From Cyclonatronum proteinivorum (GTDB taxonomy: Bacteria > Bacteroidota > Rhodothermia > Balneolales > Cyclonatronaceae), in assembly GCF_003353065.1 (NCBI RefSeq), contig NZ_CP027806.1, forward strand, positions 3,988,501 through 4,052,500: a stretch of DNA of 64,000 nt, written 5' to 3'. The position numbers and the translations under genes were made by a program. The notes below the pieces were generated by a model that was not told the origin of the DNA, did not search any database, and saw nothing but the letters and a program-made list of their open reading frames with translations. How positions within the stretch are numbered: position 1 is the stretch's first letter; every line of letters begins with the position of its first letter. Below, piece by piece: positions 50,101-59,032 of this stretch.

Positions 50101-50339
50101 ATGGTTCCGGATGATTCGCTCCATTCCATTGTGCTATTCCCAACGGCACCCCCAAATCCTGTTCTGGTGTTCCCGTTAAAAGTCACCTGCCCGATAACCT
50201 CACTCCCCCATCCCCAAACAAAAATCAGGGCAAGGGCAAGGGTCATCACTTTATTAAAAAAGCGTAGCTGAGGACGCTTGCATGTAGCAGGCGGTGTTGT
50301 ATCTGTACCTGTGCTGTTTATCTGTATATATTCTTTCAT
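47184..50339 (-). CDS. T9SS type A sorting-domain protein of 1051 residues
   Basis: I start at the ATG at 50339 (MKEYIQINSTGTDTTPPATC), since a more upstream ATG adds only nine residues; the signal segment is VMTLALALIFVWGWGSEVIGQ. An N-terminal domain (about 45-240) is beta-rich with TVTFTKGAGDFSDALVIYLF. The middle (about 250-560) contains G/N-rich beta-helix-like repeats that also appear in autotransporter passengers (ALTNNGAFTANDGKVIFAGT, LTINSGQAF). The C-terminal part holds further beta domains and the sorting domain [20 protein letters not shown] ... VQGQRVATLVNG ... SSGVYLYRL ... KMTLIK. It should be exported by the T9SS and kept at the surface or released; the function is unknown. 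No partner gene is clear apart from the small PID-CTERM-like gene. Confidence 0.88.
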   Translation of the reverse strand: MKEYIQINSTGTDTTPPATCKRPQLRFFNKVMTLALALIFVWGWGSEVIGQVTFNGNTRTGFGGAVGNSTMEWSESSGTITVTFTKGAGDFSDALVIYLFTGAAGRNVIDGQVNDQEDELRLAISSAGADGSTITFFPGFEASHAIGINAGFGGLWSIPATGSIGNNGLDFVTSVNSTLNSTTQASFTFSFTYANLGLNPGDPIYFVATYLNGTNGFTSNEGYGSGLPGNNPGPGAVTFTSFLEYPTGVERGTRATAQAGNWDSNATWANNVTPLALENVVIGHDVTLNVNAEVRSLTINSGQAFVFENEESRQLTIRSGGALTNNGAFTANDGKVIFAGTGTVTGPLTFNDVDIAGGVNFGSGASRATLGGILSINPGGFVQTNPPIYAAGSTLRYNTVGTYGRGSEWPSVTLNPSNNPHHVVVNSILSMGDHTTGRAVNGNLTILEERSLALSSAVGGDLRVRGNWVNEGIFTANNRAVFFDGTQPQTIENEQTGGISIPFLFIQNNVRALSDLTVATRLSLQNSTLTIGSGNALVAPTQVTEDDNGINYVDTGAALAFERDIVTHSRWIGISMPVAGVNFAGSGGVFDPFWTQGDFTGSDDPNANDENANLRLYNEVAGDYKVPGTADFQPGVGYLFYVFERKDRDDPETALTFPFTLTVSGQENTFSSGIFPFPVTFNSEGGNGWNLLANPFGAALDWDNLTRSDATDFNGFAYVLEPSSQRYLATGGAIEGTVIGNDLAPHIAPFQAFWVKAENNDANLSATPANRTINTDNADLFNTTPIPVFSLRLTADNLQSTTAFRFGEGFSTSFANTDAYFLSGLTTTFAFTYSLKDETPTMINSLPIDLTEAISFPIAAGAYVEGNAFTGEASFTWPAFENIPADWSITLTDTYTGTVIDLRDATSYSFIMEAPMGLMAKVETFKDFQHEGTPVMNPMFAGERFILTIDPEVPTSAPISGELPREVSLSQNYPNPFNPTTLIRFELPASEEVRLEVFNVQGQRVATLVNGTVQAGVHNVSFDASSLSSGVYLYRLQAGNQVLTRKMTLIK

Positions 50340-51261
50340 AAGTTTAACTCCGGTATTGCGCTGCATTGCTTTTGTGCTTTTGGCCGGCTTTGCAGCGGTT
50401 TGCGGTTTCAGTTACAAATTAGGGTTGTGTGTATGTGAAAGCTGTTTTTGTGTGTCTGTGCGGTATCCTGCCTGATTTGCCCTGAACTGCGCCTTGCCTG
50501 CGCCTGCATTTGTGTTTTTGCCCGTTTTCGTGCAGGCTGCTTTGCAGAGTGCAGAAGTCAGTGGTCAGTGGTCAGTGGATCAGCGGATCAGGATTTTTCG
50601 GGGTATTATAAAGTGTAGCATTTTTCATGGCCTGCACGGGCAGCGGACTGTACGGATCTGCTGCTGCGGCCTGTATCAGCAGAGGGATCGACGCCGAAGC
50701 TGCTCTTCCAAAACCGGACTTTTCCCGCCCATCACAGTCAGAACTGCGCTTTTGAGGCTGAATCGGTTTGTTGTTGCAGGGTTCATCGGTAGTCCTCTGT
50801 ATCGGTAGCCTGTTAGTACAATTGATTCAAGTGCAAGGCTTTTTCTTTTCGTAAGCGCTTACATTAAATCAATTCCCGCTATAATAGCTGTTATTGGCGA
50901 TATATAAAAGCCCTTTTCGATGAATAATAATGCTTTGAGCGTAAAATTTGATACAGGCTATCGGGAGCAGAATGTCAGGGTTTCAGTATGTCAGTATGTC
51001 AGTATGTCAGTATGTCAGGGCTTCAGTATGTTAGGGCTTCAGGCTTTAGGTCTTCAGGATTTCAGCAGGCGGTTACACTTGTTGTTGTCCCATCCGGCGT
51101 GGAATATTCTTTTTTATGGGGGGGTACAGCAGTTCCCTTCGTGCCCTTCGCGTTACCCTTCGCGGCCTTCGCGGTAAAAAAACGGAGGCTGAATCATTCA
51201 GCGATTTAAACATTCAGGCACTGCACAAACTACAAACCTTTTTAACCTGAAAACCTTTTTG
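50340..51261. other. Intergenic region between the T9SS cargo gene and tRNA-Pro
   Basis: No gene is supported over more than 900 bases. The simple 8-mer TCAGTATG is repeated four times at 50983-51014, and GTCAGTGG is repeated at about 50560-50582. Frames here are short and without ribosome sites. The promoter of the T9SS gene must be near 50345-50480. Confidence 0.6.
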
Positions 51262-51335
<74 letters not shown>

Positions 51336-51646
51336 ATGATGTTGGCGTAAATGCCTGAATGTTTGTCCTCATTGACAGCCTTGCTGAAAAGCTTCCCAAA
51401 TTTAAGAAGGCTGCCGCGGCGGTGCAAGCCGCAACCACTGAGGAATGCGCGCGGCTCAACGTTGCAATGCCGGGTAAGCACTTCGCTCATCCCATCTTCC
51501 GCTGCCATCCATCCTGCGTCAGTTTTGCGGCCTTTTCTTTAATTCTGCGCGATTTTGGGTATCTTTGCGGCGAATCTTTCCCGGATGCCGCTGCGCCGGG
51601 CCGATTCCCGACTTCTTCCTTTAATATACCCTTCAACTTTCCCCGC

Positions 51647-52318
51647 ATGACCGCGCCTCAGGAGCATCCCAAATACCGCATCAAACGTGAGCAGCTTGTG
51701 CAGAAGCTACGCCAAAAGGGGATTGTTTCGGAGCGGGTGCTTACGGCCCTCGGGCGCATTCCCCGGCATCGGTTTGTGGATTCTGCTTTTGAACGGCGCG
51801 CCTACGACGACGCCCCCCTGCCTATCGGACACGGACAAACGATTTCCCAGCCCTACACCGTCGCCCGGCAGACCGAGCTGCTTGATCCGCAGCCGGGTCA
51901 GCGCATTCTCGAAATCGGGACCGGCTCGGGCTATCAGGCAGCGGTACTGCTCGAAATGGGGGTGAAGCTTTACTCGGTCGAGCGGCTGTGTCCGCTGTAC
52001 GAGCGGGCACAACGGCTGCTGCGGGCGCTGGGCTACAAGCGGCTTGAGCTCAAATGCGGGGACGGCACACAGGGCTGGCGGGCGTATGCGCCGTTTGACG
52101 GCATCATCGTAACGGCAGGCGCGCCGGTCGTGCCCGAAACGCTCACTTCACAGCTCACCGAAGGCGGCAGGCTCATCATCCCCGTAGGCGACGACTCGGG
52201 TCAGCAAATGCTGCGCATCACCCGGCAGGGCGATCAGTTTATTGAAGAAGATCACAACACCTATCAGTTTGTCAGGCTTATCGGCAGCCGGGGCTGGCAG
52301 GAAAACGACTCCGGCTAA
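51647..52318 (+). CDS. pcm: Protein-L-isoaspartate O-methyltransferase
   Basis: 223 residues from the ATG at 51647 (MTAPQEHPKYRIKREQLVQK). It methylates L-isoaspartyl residues in aged proteins with SAM as part of their repair. The substrate loop GHGQTISQPYTVARQTELLD and SAM motif ILEIGTGSGYQAAVLLEMG are the family signatures, followed by VYSVERL-type KLYSVERLCPLYERAQRLL, CGDGTQGWRAYAPFDGIIVTAGAP and LTEGGRLIIPVGD. The longer frame starting at 51359 has no family counterpart and overlaps the region next to the tRNA, so it is rejected. Confidence 0.95.
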   Translation: MTAPQEHPKYRIKREQLVQKLRQKGIVSERVLTALGRIPRHRFVDSAFERRAYDDAPLPIGHGQTISQPYTVARQTELLDPQPGQRILEIGTGSGYQAAVLLEMGVKLYSVERLCPLYERAQRLLRALGYKRLELKCGDGTQGWRAYAPFDGIIVTAGAPVVPETLTSQLTEGGRLIIPVGDDSGQQMLRITRQGDQFIEEDHNTYQFVRLIGSRGWQENDSG

Positions 52319-52443
52319 GCCCTGCCGCTAATCAAGAAGCCGAACCAACAGGATCCGGACAAGCTGCTCTGCCCGGTCCGCCCCGAAACCCATCACCCTA
52401 AAAAAACACCCATCTGCCGCTGCATCGCGGCTTTTTTAACGGC

Positions 52444-53631
52444 ATGAACCCATCCCCCGAAAAACAAAGCGCGCAGGACCGCGCCAAAGAGAAGCTTTCC
52501 AAAGATTACACCCGTCCGCGCGAAGTGCCGCTGCTGTTCGGCAAGGCCTTCATTCTGGGCGCGGCGGATGTCGTGCCCGGCGTGAGCGGCGGCACCATGG
52601 CGCTGATTCTCGGTATCTACAAGCGCATGCTCAACGCCATCAAAAGCGTGGATGTCACCGCCATCCGGCAGCTGCTCACCTTTCAGCTCGCCGCCGTTTT
52701 TGCGCGCGTGCACTGGCGCTTCGGGATCACGCTGGGACTGGGGATTTTTTCGGCCCTGGTGTTTTTTACGCGCGTCGTGCCGCTGCCGGTGTACATGTAC
52801 AGCGATCCGGAATTGATTTACGGGCTCTTTTTCGGCCTCATTGCCGGCTCCATCGTGCTGCTGCTGCTGGCGCTGGGGCAGTTCAACTGGAAGATCGGGC
52901 TCGCCATCGCGGCGGGCACGCTGATCGGGTTTCAGATCGTGACGCTGGTGCCGACCGATACGCCCGACCATCCGCTGTTTCTGATCCTCACGGGCATGCT
53001 GTCCATTTCCGCCCTGGTGCTGCCCGGCATTTCGGGTTCCTTCATCCTGCTCATTCTGCGCAAATATGACACCATTTTGGGCTCCATCGGCATGCTGGGC
53101 GGTCCGCAGACGGTTGAGGCCCTGTTCATTCTCGTGCCCTTCGGCATTGGCGTTGTGTTCGGGCTCGGCGCCTTCGCGCGCATACTTTCCTGGCTGCTCG
53201 ACCGCTACTATGTGGTCACCCTCTGCATCCTGATTGGCTTCATGGCGGGTTCGCTCTATATCATCTGGCCGTTTCAGGAGCGTACTTTTGTGCCGTCGGA
53301 GCGACCGCAGCTGGTTTCGGTCGATAGCGGACTCGCGCGCATGGCTGCCGAAAGCGAGCCGACACTGCGGGCGCCGCAGTATCTTGTGCTGGGGGAGGTC
53401 GTCAATCCCGACGCCCCGGAAGCGGAACAGGAGGTGGAGGTAATTGTGGTGAAGAATCAGCTGATTGCAAGCGTGCCTTTTGTGCCGCAGCTTGCGCAAG
53501 CCGAAACCGACGAGCGGCTCTCGGCCGGGCGCAGCGCCGTTTTCAGGGGCTACAGCATGATGCTGACCGGACTCGCTGCGGTGCTGCTGCTCGGTTTTGT
53601 ATCGCGAAAAATGGGCGGCGATACCCTCTAA
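52444..53631 (+). CDS. DUF368 family membrane protein (polyprenyl-phosphate transporter type)
   Basis: 395 residues with about eight hydrophobic helices. GAADVVPGVSGGTMALILGIYKR (residues 39-61) and the second copy ALVLPGISGSFILLILRKYD (about 190-210) are the two family motifs. Members (PopT-type) were proposed to recycle undecaprenyl phosphate across the cytoplasmic membrane, so this one may serve cell wall or LPS lipid-carrier recycling. The last 120 residues include a non-hydrophobic insertion (VPSERPQLVSVDSGLARMAA ... QEVEVIVVKNQL) before a final helix, which is longer than usual. The start MNPSPEKQSAQ follows pcm after about 125 bp. Confidence 0.9.
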   Translation: MNPSPEKQSAQDRAKEKLSKDYTRPREVPLLFGKAFILGAADVVPGVSGGTMALILGIYKRMLNAIKSVDVTAIRQLLTFQLAAVFARVHWRFGITLGLGIFSALVFFTRVVPLPVYMYSDPELIYGLFFGLIAGSIVLLLLALGQFNWKIGLAIAAGTLIGFQIVTLVPTDTPDHPLFLILTGMLSISALVLPGISGSFILLILRKYDTILGSIGMLGGPQTVEALFILVPFGIGVVFGLGAFARILSWLLDRYYVVTLCILIGFMAGSLYIIWPFQERTFVPSERPQLVSVDSGLARMAAESEPTLRAPQYLVLGEVVNPDAPEAEQEVEVIVVKNQLIASVPFVPQLAQAETDERLSAGRSAVFRGYSMMLTGLAAVLLLGFVSRKMGGDTL

Positions 53632-53772
53632 TACGGGCTTGCAGCTGTTTAATTTGATTGTTATTTAGTACCTTTAAATTAGATTTGATTTCCACCTTCT
53701 TGCCGGGCCGGGCATCATCGGCCCCAACTGTTTGCGGTTCTGTCATTCAACCTTTTATCTGGAAAAACAACT

Positions 53773-54756
53773 ATGCTGAAGCTTAATAAAATTCTGGTCC
53801 CGACCGATTTTTCTGACGGTTCAAAAGATGCCTACAAATACGCTCGCGCCCTTGCCAAAAAGTTTGGCGGCACCATTGATTTCCTGCACGTCATTCCGGT
53901 GTTCAAGTATCTGAATGAGAGCATCCGTAAACTTGGGCTGCCGCTTGATATGGATAAGGATGTGTACCCGCAAATTCTGACGGACGCACAGAAACGCGCC
54001 GACGCCGAACTCGATATCGCCATTCCGGCAGAGATACGGGGCAGTGCGAGTGTTAAAATCGACCGGAAGCCGTCGGAGCGCATTGCAGCATATGCGAAGA
54101 AAAAGGGCTATGATATGATTGTGATGGGTGCCATCGGCTCGCACAAAAACAAGCTGCTCAAAGGTTCAACTACGGAAAAAGTCATTCGTCAGTCTGAAGT
54201 GCCGGTTCTTGCCGTAAACGGGGATATTCCGCCGCAGGGCATCAACCGCGTGCTGATTCCGACCGATTTCTCCAGCCTTTCGATCTCGGCCCTGGCCTAT
54301 GCGACAAGTATGGCGACAAGCTTCAGCACTTCGGTTACCATGCTGCACGTAATGGAGCTGTACGGCAGTCCGCTTGAGAACCTGCCCAAGGGCGAAGGCG
54401 AGCCGGGCCGCGGCGACACCGAGTCGATGACGACAACCATTCTCTCCAAAATCAGAAAGTACCTGGAGAAAAATCCGCTGGGCGATACCGAATGGTCGCT
54501 CGAAGAGAAGGATGGCGGACACTACCTGTGTCCGGTAGGCGACGACAGCCGGCACATCAAATTTAATGTGGTGATTCTACGCGGCATCTCCGCACACTAC
54601 GAAATCGCCGAGTTCGCCAATGCCGAATCCGACATCATCGTGATGGCAACACACGGCCGCAGCGGACTCTCGCATTTGTTCCTCGGTTCCACAACCGAAA
54701 AAGTCATTATGAGTTCCGAAATCCCGGTGCTCACCATGCGCCCAAGCAAACCATAA
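53773..54756 (+). CDS. Universal stress protein with two UspA domains
   Basis: 327 residues, two tandem domains of the UspA fold. Domain 1 (about 1-150) starts LNKILVPTDFSDGSKDAYKY and ends GAIGSHKNKLLKGSTTEKVI; domain 2 (about 156-325) starts INRVLIPTDFSSLSISALAY and ends ATHGRSGLSHLFLGSTTEKVI. Both ends keep the G-x2-G-x9-G(S/T) pattern of ATP-binding members. The proteins help stress survival, but the mechanism is not known. Domain 2 carries an insertion (KYLEKNPLGDTEWSLEEKDG). The gene is convergent with mltF. Confidence 0.94.
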   Translation: MLKLNKILVPTDFSDGSKDAYKYARALAKKFGGTIDFLHVIPVFKYLNESIRKLGLPLDMDKDVYPQILTDAQKRADAELDIAIPAEIRGSASVKIDRKPSERIAAYAKKKGYDMIVMGAIGSHKNKLLKGSTTEKVIRQSEVPVLAVNGDIPPQGINRVLIPTDFSSLSISALAYATSMATSFSTSVTMLHVMELYGSPLENLPKGEGEPGRGDTESMTTTILSKIRKYLEKNPLGDTEWSLEEKDGGHYLCPVGDDSRHIKFNVVILRGISAHYEIAEFANAESDIIVMATHGRSGLSHLFLGSTTEKVIMSSEIPVLTMRPSKP

Positions 54757-54788
54757 TTAAGGCGCTGCCGTCGTACGCGTGCACCTTG

Positions 54789-54815
54789 TTTGGGTCGGCC
54801 TTGTGCTGACCCAAA
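54789..54815. terminator. Hairpin between convergent uspA-type and mltF genes
   Basis: TTTGGGTCGGC pairs with GCTGACCCAAA using one G-T pair, loop CTTGT. No T tract follows on either strand, so termination is probable but not certain. Confidence 0.4.
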
Positions 54816-54847
54816 TGGTCACGTGCTGATCCCGAAAAAGTCCCCCT

Positions 54848-56338
54848 TCAGTCAAGCACAATATCATCCTGTTGCTCGGGTTCGTCGCGGGCAGCATAGA
54901 GCGAGCGGTAGTGCTGATAGATGTACAGAATGTTATTCACGTAGCGCACCGGCTCAATGCCGCGGGCGTAGCCGAACTGCACGACTTCATGGTTGTAATA
55001 TTCGGCGTACATTTTCTTTTCCAGATACACGGCTACGTCATCCCATACATCCGGATTTGCGCCGAAGGCATCGGCGAGGCGGCGCGCATCCTGTACGTGT
55101 CCCTGCCCTACGTTGTAGGAAGCAATCACAAAACGCTGCCGCTGTTCGGGGTCTTCAATGCGGCTTTCCCAGTAGTCTTCGAGCCATTCAATAAACGCGA
55201 CGCCGGCTTCAATGCTTTCGCGCGGATCCCGCGGGTTTCTTGCGCCGAATGCCCGCGCGGTGTTCGGCATGAGCTGCATGAGACCGACCGCACCGGCCCA
55301 GCTTCGTGCATTGGGATTGAATTGTGATTCCTGATAAATGAGAGCCGCCAACAGTTTCCAATCCCAGCCAATGCGCTCGGCGTTGTCCCGGATGAGGTCG
55401 TCGAAATCGGAGATTTGTCCGCCTTCCGAAAACATGAACTGAGACGACAGCCGGTTGCGAAAAGCCCGGGTGTTTTCGAAGTACTTGTTGTAAATCACGT
55501 AATATTCGGAATCCCGCTGATAGGCGGTCAGCCAGTCGTTCAGGGCTTCGAGGAGCTGAGGGGAGTTGAGACGTACGCCCCATGCGGTTTGCTGCGGCAG
55601 GCTGACCGGCGTTTCAATATCCAGAATCGGGAAGTAGGCGCGGTTGAGACGGGCGATATTTTCATCCGCAATGGTGAAATCAATTTCGCGCTCGGCAACC
55701 ATGCGGATGAGCTGTTCGGTCGTAACCCCCGTATCGGCCACAACTACATTGATATCCGCGCCGATTTCGTCTTCGAGATTGCGAATGCGCTCTTCATAGG
55801 CCGAAGCGCGGCGAACAACTACGGTTTCCCCGGCAAGGTCGATCGGGCTTCGCGTGAGGGTGCGCTCAATTTCATGCAGCCGCATCTGCCGCCAACTGTC
55901 CGGCTTGCGCTGCACGAGCACCTGCCGGGTGGTGTTCAGGGGCACCGTAAAAGCGATGTCCTGCCGTCGGTCGCGGGTGATGGTGAGGCCGTAGGCGACG
56001 AGATCTCCCTCACCGCGGTTCAGCATGTCGAACATATCCCCGAGGTCGCGGGCGACAATCATCTCGATGTCGAGATCGTGCTTTTCTGCAAAAATATTCA
56101 GCAGCTCGTACTCATACCCCATGGGCTGCCCGCGATAAATAAAATAGCTTACGGGACTGTAGCTTGTGATGGCCCGCAGCGTGCCGCGCTCAAGAATAGC
56201 GTCAAAATCAAGCTCAACCTGCGGCCCGCGCAACTGTTCTGTGTGTTCCGTGCCGCCATTTCCCCCGCAGCCCGCAAGCAACAGACCACCGGATAACAGC
56301 GCCAGGGTAAATAAAAAGCTGAAAGTATGCGAACGCAT
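54848..56338 (-). CDS. mltF: Membrane-bound lytic murein transglycosylase F
   Basis: 496 residues. A lipoprotein signal ends at LLAGC (Cys24), so the enzyme is anchored to a membrane. Residues 45-290 are a periplasmic substrate-binding-like domain (ILERGTLRAITSYSPVSYFIYRG, GYEYELLNIFAEKHDLDI). Residues 315-470 are a SLT/lysozyme-like domain with catalytic Glu337 in LIYQESQFNPNARSWAGAVG, then LMQLMPNTARAFG and IASYNVGQGHVQDARRLA. The pair of domains identifies MltF, which cleaves peptidoglycan glycan strands with formation of anhydro-muramic ends. The gene is convergent with the Usp gene. Confidence 0.95.
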   Translation of the reverse strand: MRSHTFSFLFTLALLSGGLLLAGCGGNGGTEHTEQLRGPQVELDFDAILERGTLRAITSYSPVSYFIYRGQPMGYEYELLNIFAEKHDLDIEMIVARDLGDMFDMLNRGEGDLVAYGLTITRDRRQDIAFTVPLNTTRQVLVQRKPDSWRQMRLHEIERTLTRSPIDLAGETVVVRRASAYEERIRNLEDEIGADINVVVADTGVTTEQLIRMVAEREIDFTIADENIARLNRAYFPILDIETPVSLPQQTAWGVRLNSPQLLEALNDWLTAYQRDSEYYVIYNKYFENTRAFRNRLSSQFMFSEGGQISDFDDLIRDNAERIGWDWKLLAALIYQESQFNPNARSWAGAVGLMQLMPNTARAFGARNPRDPRESIEAGVAFIEWLEDYWESRIEDPEQRQRFVIASYNVGQGHVQDARRLADAFGANPDVWDDVAVYLEKKMYAEYYNHEVVQFGYARGIEPVRYVNNILYIYQHYRSLYAARDEPEQQDDIVLD

Positions 56339-56707
56339 GGGGTCACCTCATTTTTACGGGAATCCGCATTTTAAAACGCCGGGATCTGTTATTGACCCGC
56401 GGGTTGTAAAACGCGTAAAATTCGCCTTTTCGATTTAAATCTGTACCAATATAATCATTGGGTTTCACAACTAAAAAACATCGGACTTCGGCTGCGTTCC
56501 CCATGCCCGCTCAGCGCCCTGCCCGCGCCCGTTCTCCATGGATTTGCGTATATTCCGGCGCTTCAGCCACAGCCTTCGGCAGGGCTTGCGGGTCCGGTGA
56601 AGCGTACCACTGCGCCGTGGCCCGGCTGCCCGCTCCGGACGCGCACGGTCGTTTGAAAAATACAGCACACATCCCCCGAAACCCAAAAAGACGTTTTACG
56701 AAACCCG
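56339..56707. other. Intergenic region between mltF and tsaD
   Basis: No gene is supported. The frames here (for instance 56458-56742) lack ribosome sites and overlap the start of tsaD. Both divergent genes need promoters in this stretch, but I could not assign them. Confidence 0.5.
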
Positions 56708-57715
56708 ATGATTGTACTTGGCATCGAATCTTCCTGCGATGAAACCGCCGCCGCTGTTTATACCACGGAGGGCGGCCTGCGGTCGAATGTGGTTGCTTCG
56801 CAAAAGATTCACACGCGCTTCGGGGGGGTTGTGCCTGAGCTTGCGTCGCGGGCACATCAGCAAACGATTTGGGGCACGGTGTCGCAGGCGCTTGCTGAAG
56901 CGGGGCTGCAGGCCGAAGATGTGGATGTGGTAGCCGTAACGCAGGGGCCCGGCCTGATGGGCGCCTTGCTTGTGGGCCTGTGTTTTGCGAAGGGCTTCGT
57001 GCTCGCCAACGGGAAGCGGCTCGTGGGCGTAAATCACATGGACGCGCACATGTACGCCAACTTCATTGACAATCCGCCGGTCTATCCGTTTTTGTGCCTC
57101 ACCGTTTCGGGCGGACACACGCAGCTGACCTACGTGAAGGAGCCCTTCGCGCACACCTTGCTCGGCAAAACCCGCGATGACGCTGCGGGGGAAGCGTTCG
57201 ACAAAATCGGCAAAATCCTGGGCCTGCCATACCCCGCGGGACCGGTGATGGACAAGCACGCGCAGCGGGGGAATCCCGGATTTCACAAATTCCCGCAGGG
57301 CTTGCTCGGGGAGGGCTTTGACTTCAGCTTTTCGGGCCTGAAGACCTCCGTGCTCTACTACCTGCAAAAACAGGGCGATGAGACCGCACAGGCGGCTTTT
57401 CTGAAAGATCATCTGCAGGATGTGTGCGCAAGCGTATCGCACGCCATCACCGAAGTGCTTATGAAGAAACTTGAAGCGGCCATGCAGGAAACCGGCTGCC
57501 GGACCCTCATGCTTGCCGGCGGAGTGAGCGCCAACACCATGCTGCGCGAAAAAGCCCGGCAGCTCGCCCAACGCAGCGGCGCAACCTTGCTGATTCCCAA
57601 AATGGCCTACTGCACCGACAACGCTGCAATGATTGCGGTAACCGGTCACATGCTCGCACAGCGCGGCAATTTCAGCGATTTAAGTATGAAGCCCTTTGCG
57701 CGCGTGAACGGTTGA
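56708..57715 (+). CDS. tsaD: tRNA N6-adenosine threonylcarbamoyltransferase
   Basis: 335 residues. With TsaB and TsaE, TsaD transfers the threonylcarbamoyl group to A37 of ANN-decoding tRNAs. Visible are MIVLGIESSCDETAAAVY, the SRAH block PELASRAHQQT, the metal ligands His110 and His114 in VNHMDAHMYA, LTVSGGHTQL (phosphate loop), ARTRDDAAGEAFDK-type KTRDDAAGEAFDKIGKILGL and the C-terminal LAGGVSANTMLR and CTDNAAMIA. The family length is kept. It is divergent from mltF and followed by a two-hairpin repeat. Confidence 0.96.
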   Translation: MIVLGIESSCDETAAAVYTTEGGLRSNVVASQKIHTRFGGVVPELASRAHQQTIWGTVSQALAEAGLQAEDVDVVAVTQGPGLMGALLVGLCFAKGFVLANGKRLVGVNHMDAHMYANFIDNPPVYPFLCLTVSGGHTQLTYVKEPFAHTLLGKTRDDAAGEAFDKIGKILGLPYPAGPVMDKHAQRGNPGFHKFPQGLLGEGFDFSFSGLKTSVLYYLQKQGDETAQAAFLKDHLQDVCASVSHAITEVLMKKLEAAMQETGCRTLMLAGGVSANTMLREKARQLAQRSGATLLIPKMAYCTDNAAMIAVTGHMLAQRGNFSDLSMKPFARVNG

Positions 57716-57732
57716 GGGGGCAGGTTGCAGCT

Positions 57733-57828
57733 GTTATTTTTTTGGGGAAAACTCCGTGGGCATCACTGTTTTTCGTGGCAGATTAGAGATCCCAAATCAT
57801 AATTTGAACCCCTTGCTTTTTGATTTGA
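57733..57828 (+). repeat. 3'-end two-hairpin element, copy 4 (diverged)
   Basis: After a T7 tract behind tsaD: GGGGAAAACTCCGTGGGCAT, then TTCGTGGCAGATTAGAGATC, CCCAAATCATAATTTGAACC and CCTTGCTTTTTGAT. The order and spacing match the other copies, but hairpin 1 is lost and hairpin 2 is weak. Confidence 0.65.
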
Positions 57829-57889
57829 CATCTTTTTTCGCGTAAATGAATTCTGTTTCGCGAAAGCACTCTTTTCACAAACACATTGA

Positions 57890-58885
57890 ATGATGAAGCA
57901 AGAATCCGAAATTATATTCTACCAATCTCCTGACGGCAACCTAAAAATCCAGCTCCTTTATCATTCAGATACGTTCTGGATGACGCAAAAGAAAATTGCC
58001 GCTTTATTTGGTGTGCAGAGACCCGCCATTACCAAGCACCTGAAAAACATATTTGACTCCGGTGAATTAGCCGAAGATTCAGTTAGTTCCATTTTGGAAC
58101 ACACTGCAGAAGACGGGAAAAATTACAAAACCACCTTTTATAATTTAGATGCCATTATTGCGGTTGGGTATCGGGTAAATTCAAATAAGGCCACAAAGTT
58201 CAGAATTTGGGCCACATCTGTACTAAAAGAGTTTATGATAAAAGGTTTTGTTTTAGACGATGAGCGTTTAAAGCAAAGCAAACATTTCGGTAAGGACTAT
58301 TTTGAAGAGCTTCTTGAAAGAATACGTGAAATACGAGCAAGTGAGCGAAGGTTCTACCAAAAGATTACAGATTTATATGCCCTATCGATCGACTACGACA
58401 AAACTGATCCGAAAACCAAAGAATTCTTCGCTACTGTACAAAACAAATTACATTGGGCTATAACCGGTAAAACTGCAGCTGAAATAATTTATTCATCTTC
58501 AGACGCAACAAAGGTGTATATGGCACTAACGAACTGGAAACATGCGCCAGATGGAAAGATTTTAAAATCAGATGTTTCGATTGCGAAGAACTATCTTAGC
58601 GAACAGCATATCAGACAACTCAACCGAATTGTTTCGGCTTACCTTGACTTGGCTGAGAATAGAGCCGAAAGACAAATTCCAACAACTATGCAAGAGTGGA
58701 CTAAATTTCTTCATCAGTTTTTGGAGTTATCTAACTACCCTATTTTAAAGGATAAAGGAAGAATTAGTGCGATTGAAGCAAAACTAAAGGCAGAACAGGA
58801 GTTTGATAAGTTCAGGAAGATTCAGGATAAAAATTTCCTGTCTGATTTCGACAAGGAGGTCAAGCGATTAAAAGGTGATGGGTAA
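57890..58885 (+). CDS. rhuM: RhuM family protein
   Basis: 331 residues (the second ATG, 3 bp later, is equally possible). The first 110 residues carry the RhuM pattern: DTFWMTQKKIAALFGVQRPAITKHL, a helix-turn-helix-like segment, and NLDAIIAVGYRVNSNKATKFRIWATSVLKEFMIKGF. The second half is helical (ERIREIRASERRFYQKITDL, then AITGKTAAEIIYSSSDATK and a charged C-terminus). The family is found in pathogenicity islands and mobile DNA; its function is not established. The composition is clearly AT-richer than tsaD before it and the metalloprotease after it, a sign of acquisition. Short AT-rich spacers flank it and no partner gene is adjacent. Confidence 0.9.
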   Translation: MMKQESEIIFYQSPDGNLKIQLLYHSDTFWMTQKKIAALFGVQRPAITKHLKNIFDSGELAEDSVSSILEHTAEDGKNYKTTFYNLDAIIAVGYRVNSNKATKFRIWATSVLKEFMIKGFVLDDERLKQSKHFGKDYFEELLERIREIRASERRFYQKITDLYALSIDYDKTDPKTKEFFATVQNKLHWAITGKTAAEIIYSSSDATKVYMALTNWKHAPDGKILKSDVSIAKNYLSEQHIRQLNRIVSAYLDLAENRAERQIPTTMQEWTKFLHQFLELSNYPILKDKGRISAIEAKLKAEQEFDKFRKIQDKNFLSDFDKEVKRLKGDG

Positions 58886-59032
58886 CTACCAATACCATTG
58901 GATCCGCGTAACTGAAATCCCACTTACTTTTTCCAAGTCATTAGCACTTTATTCCTGCCGCTAAACTTTTATTTTGTAAAGCCGGTCTGCCCCTGCCGGT
59001 CAATCATCCCCTACGAATTCACAACTTTGTTT

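Noticed and set aside
51359-51646. An N-terminal extension of 96 residues on pcm
   Set aside because: It has no counterpart in the family, lies right next to the tRNA gene and lacks a ribosome site; the conserved protein begins at 51647.
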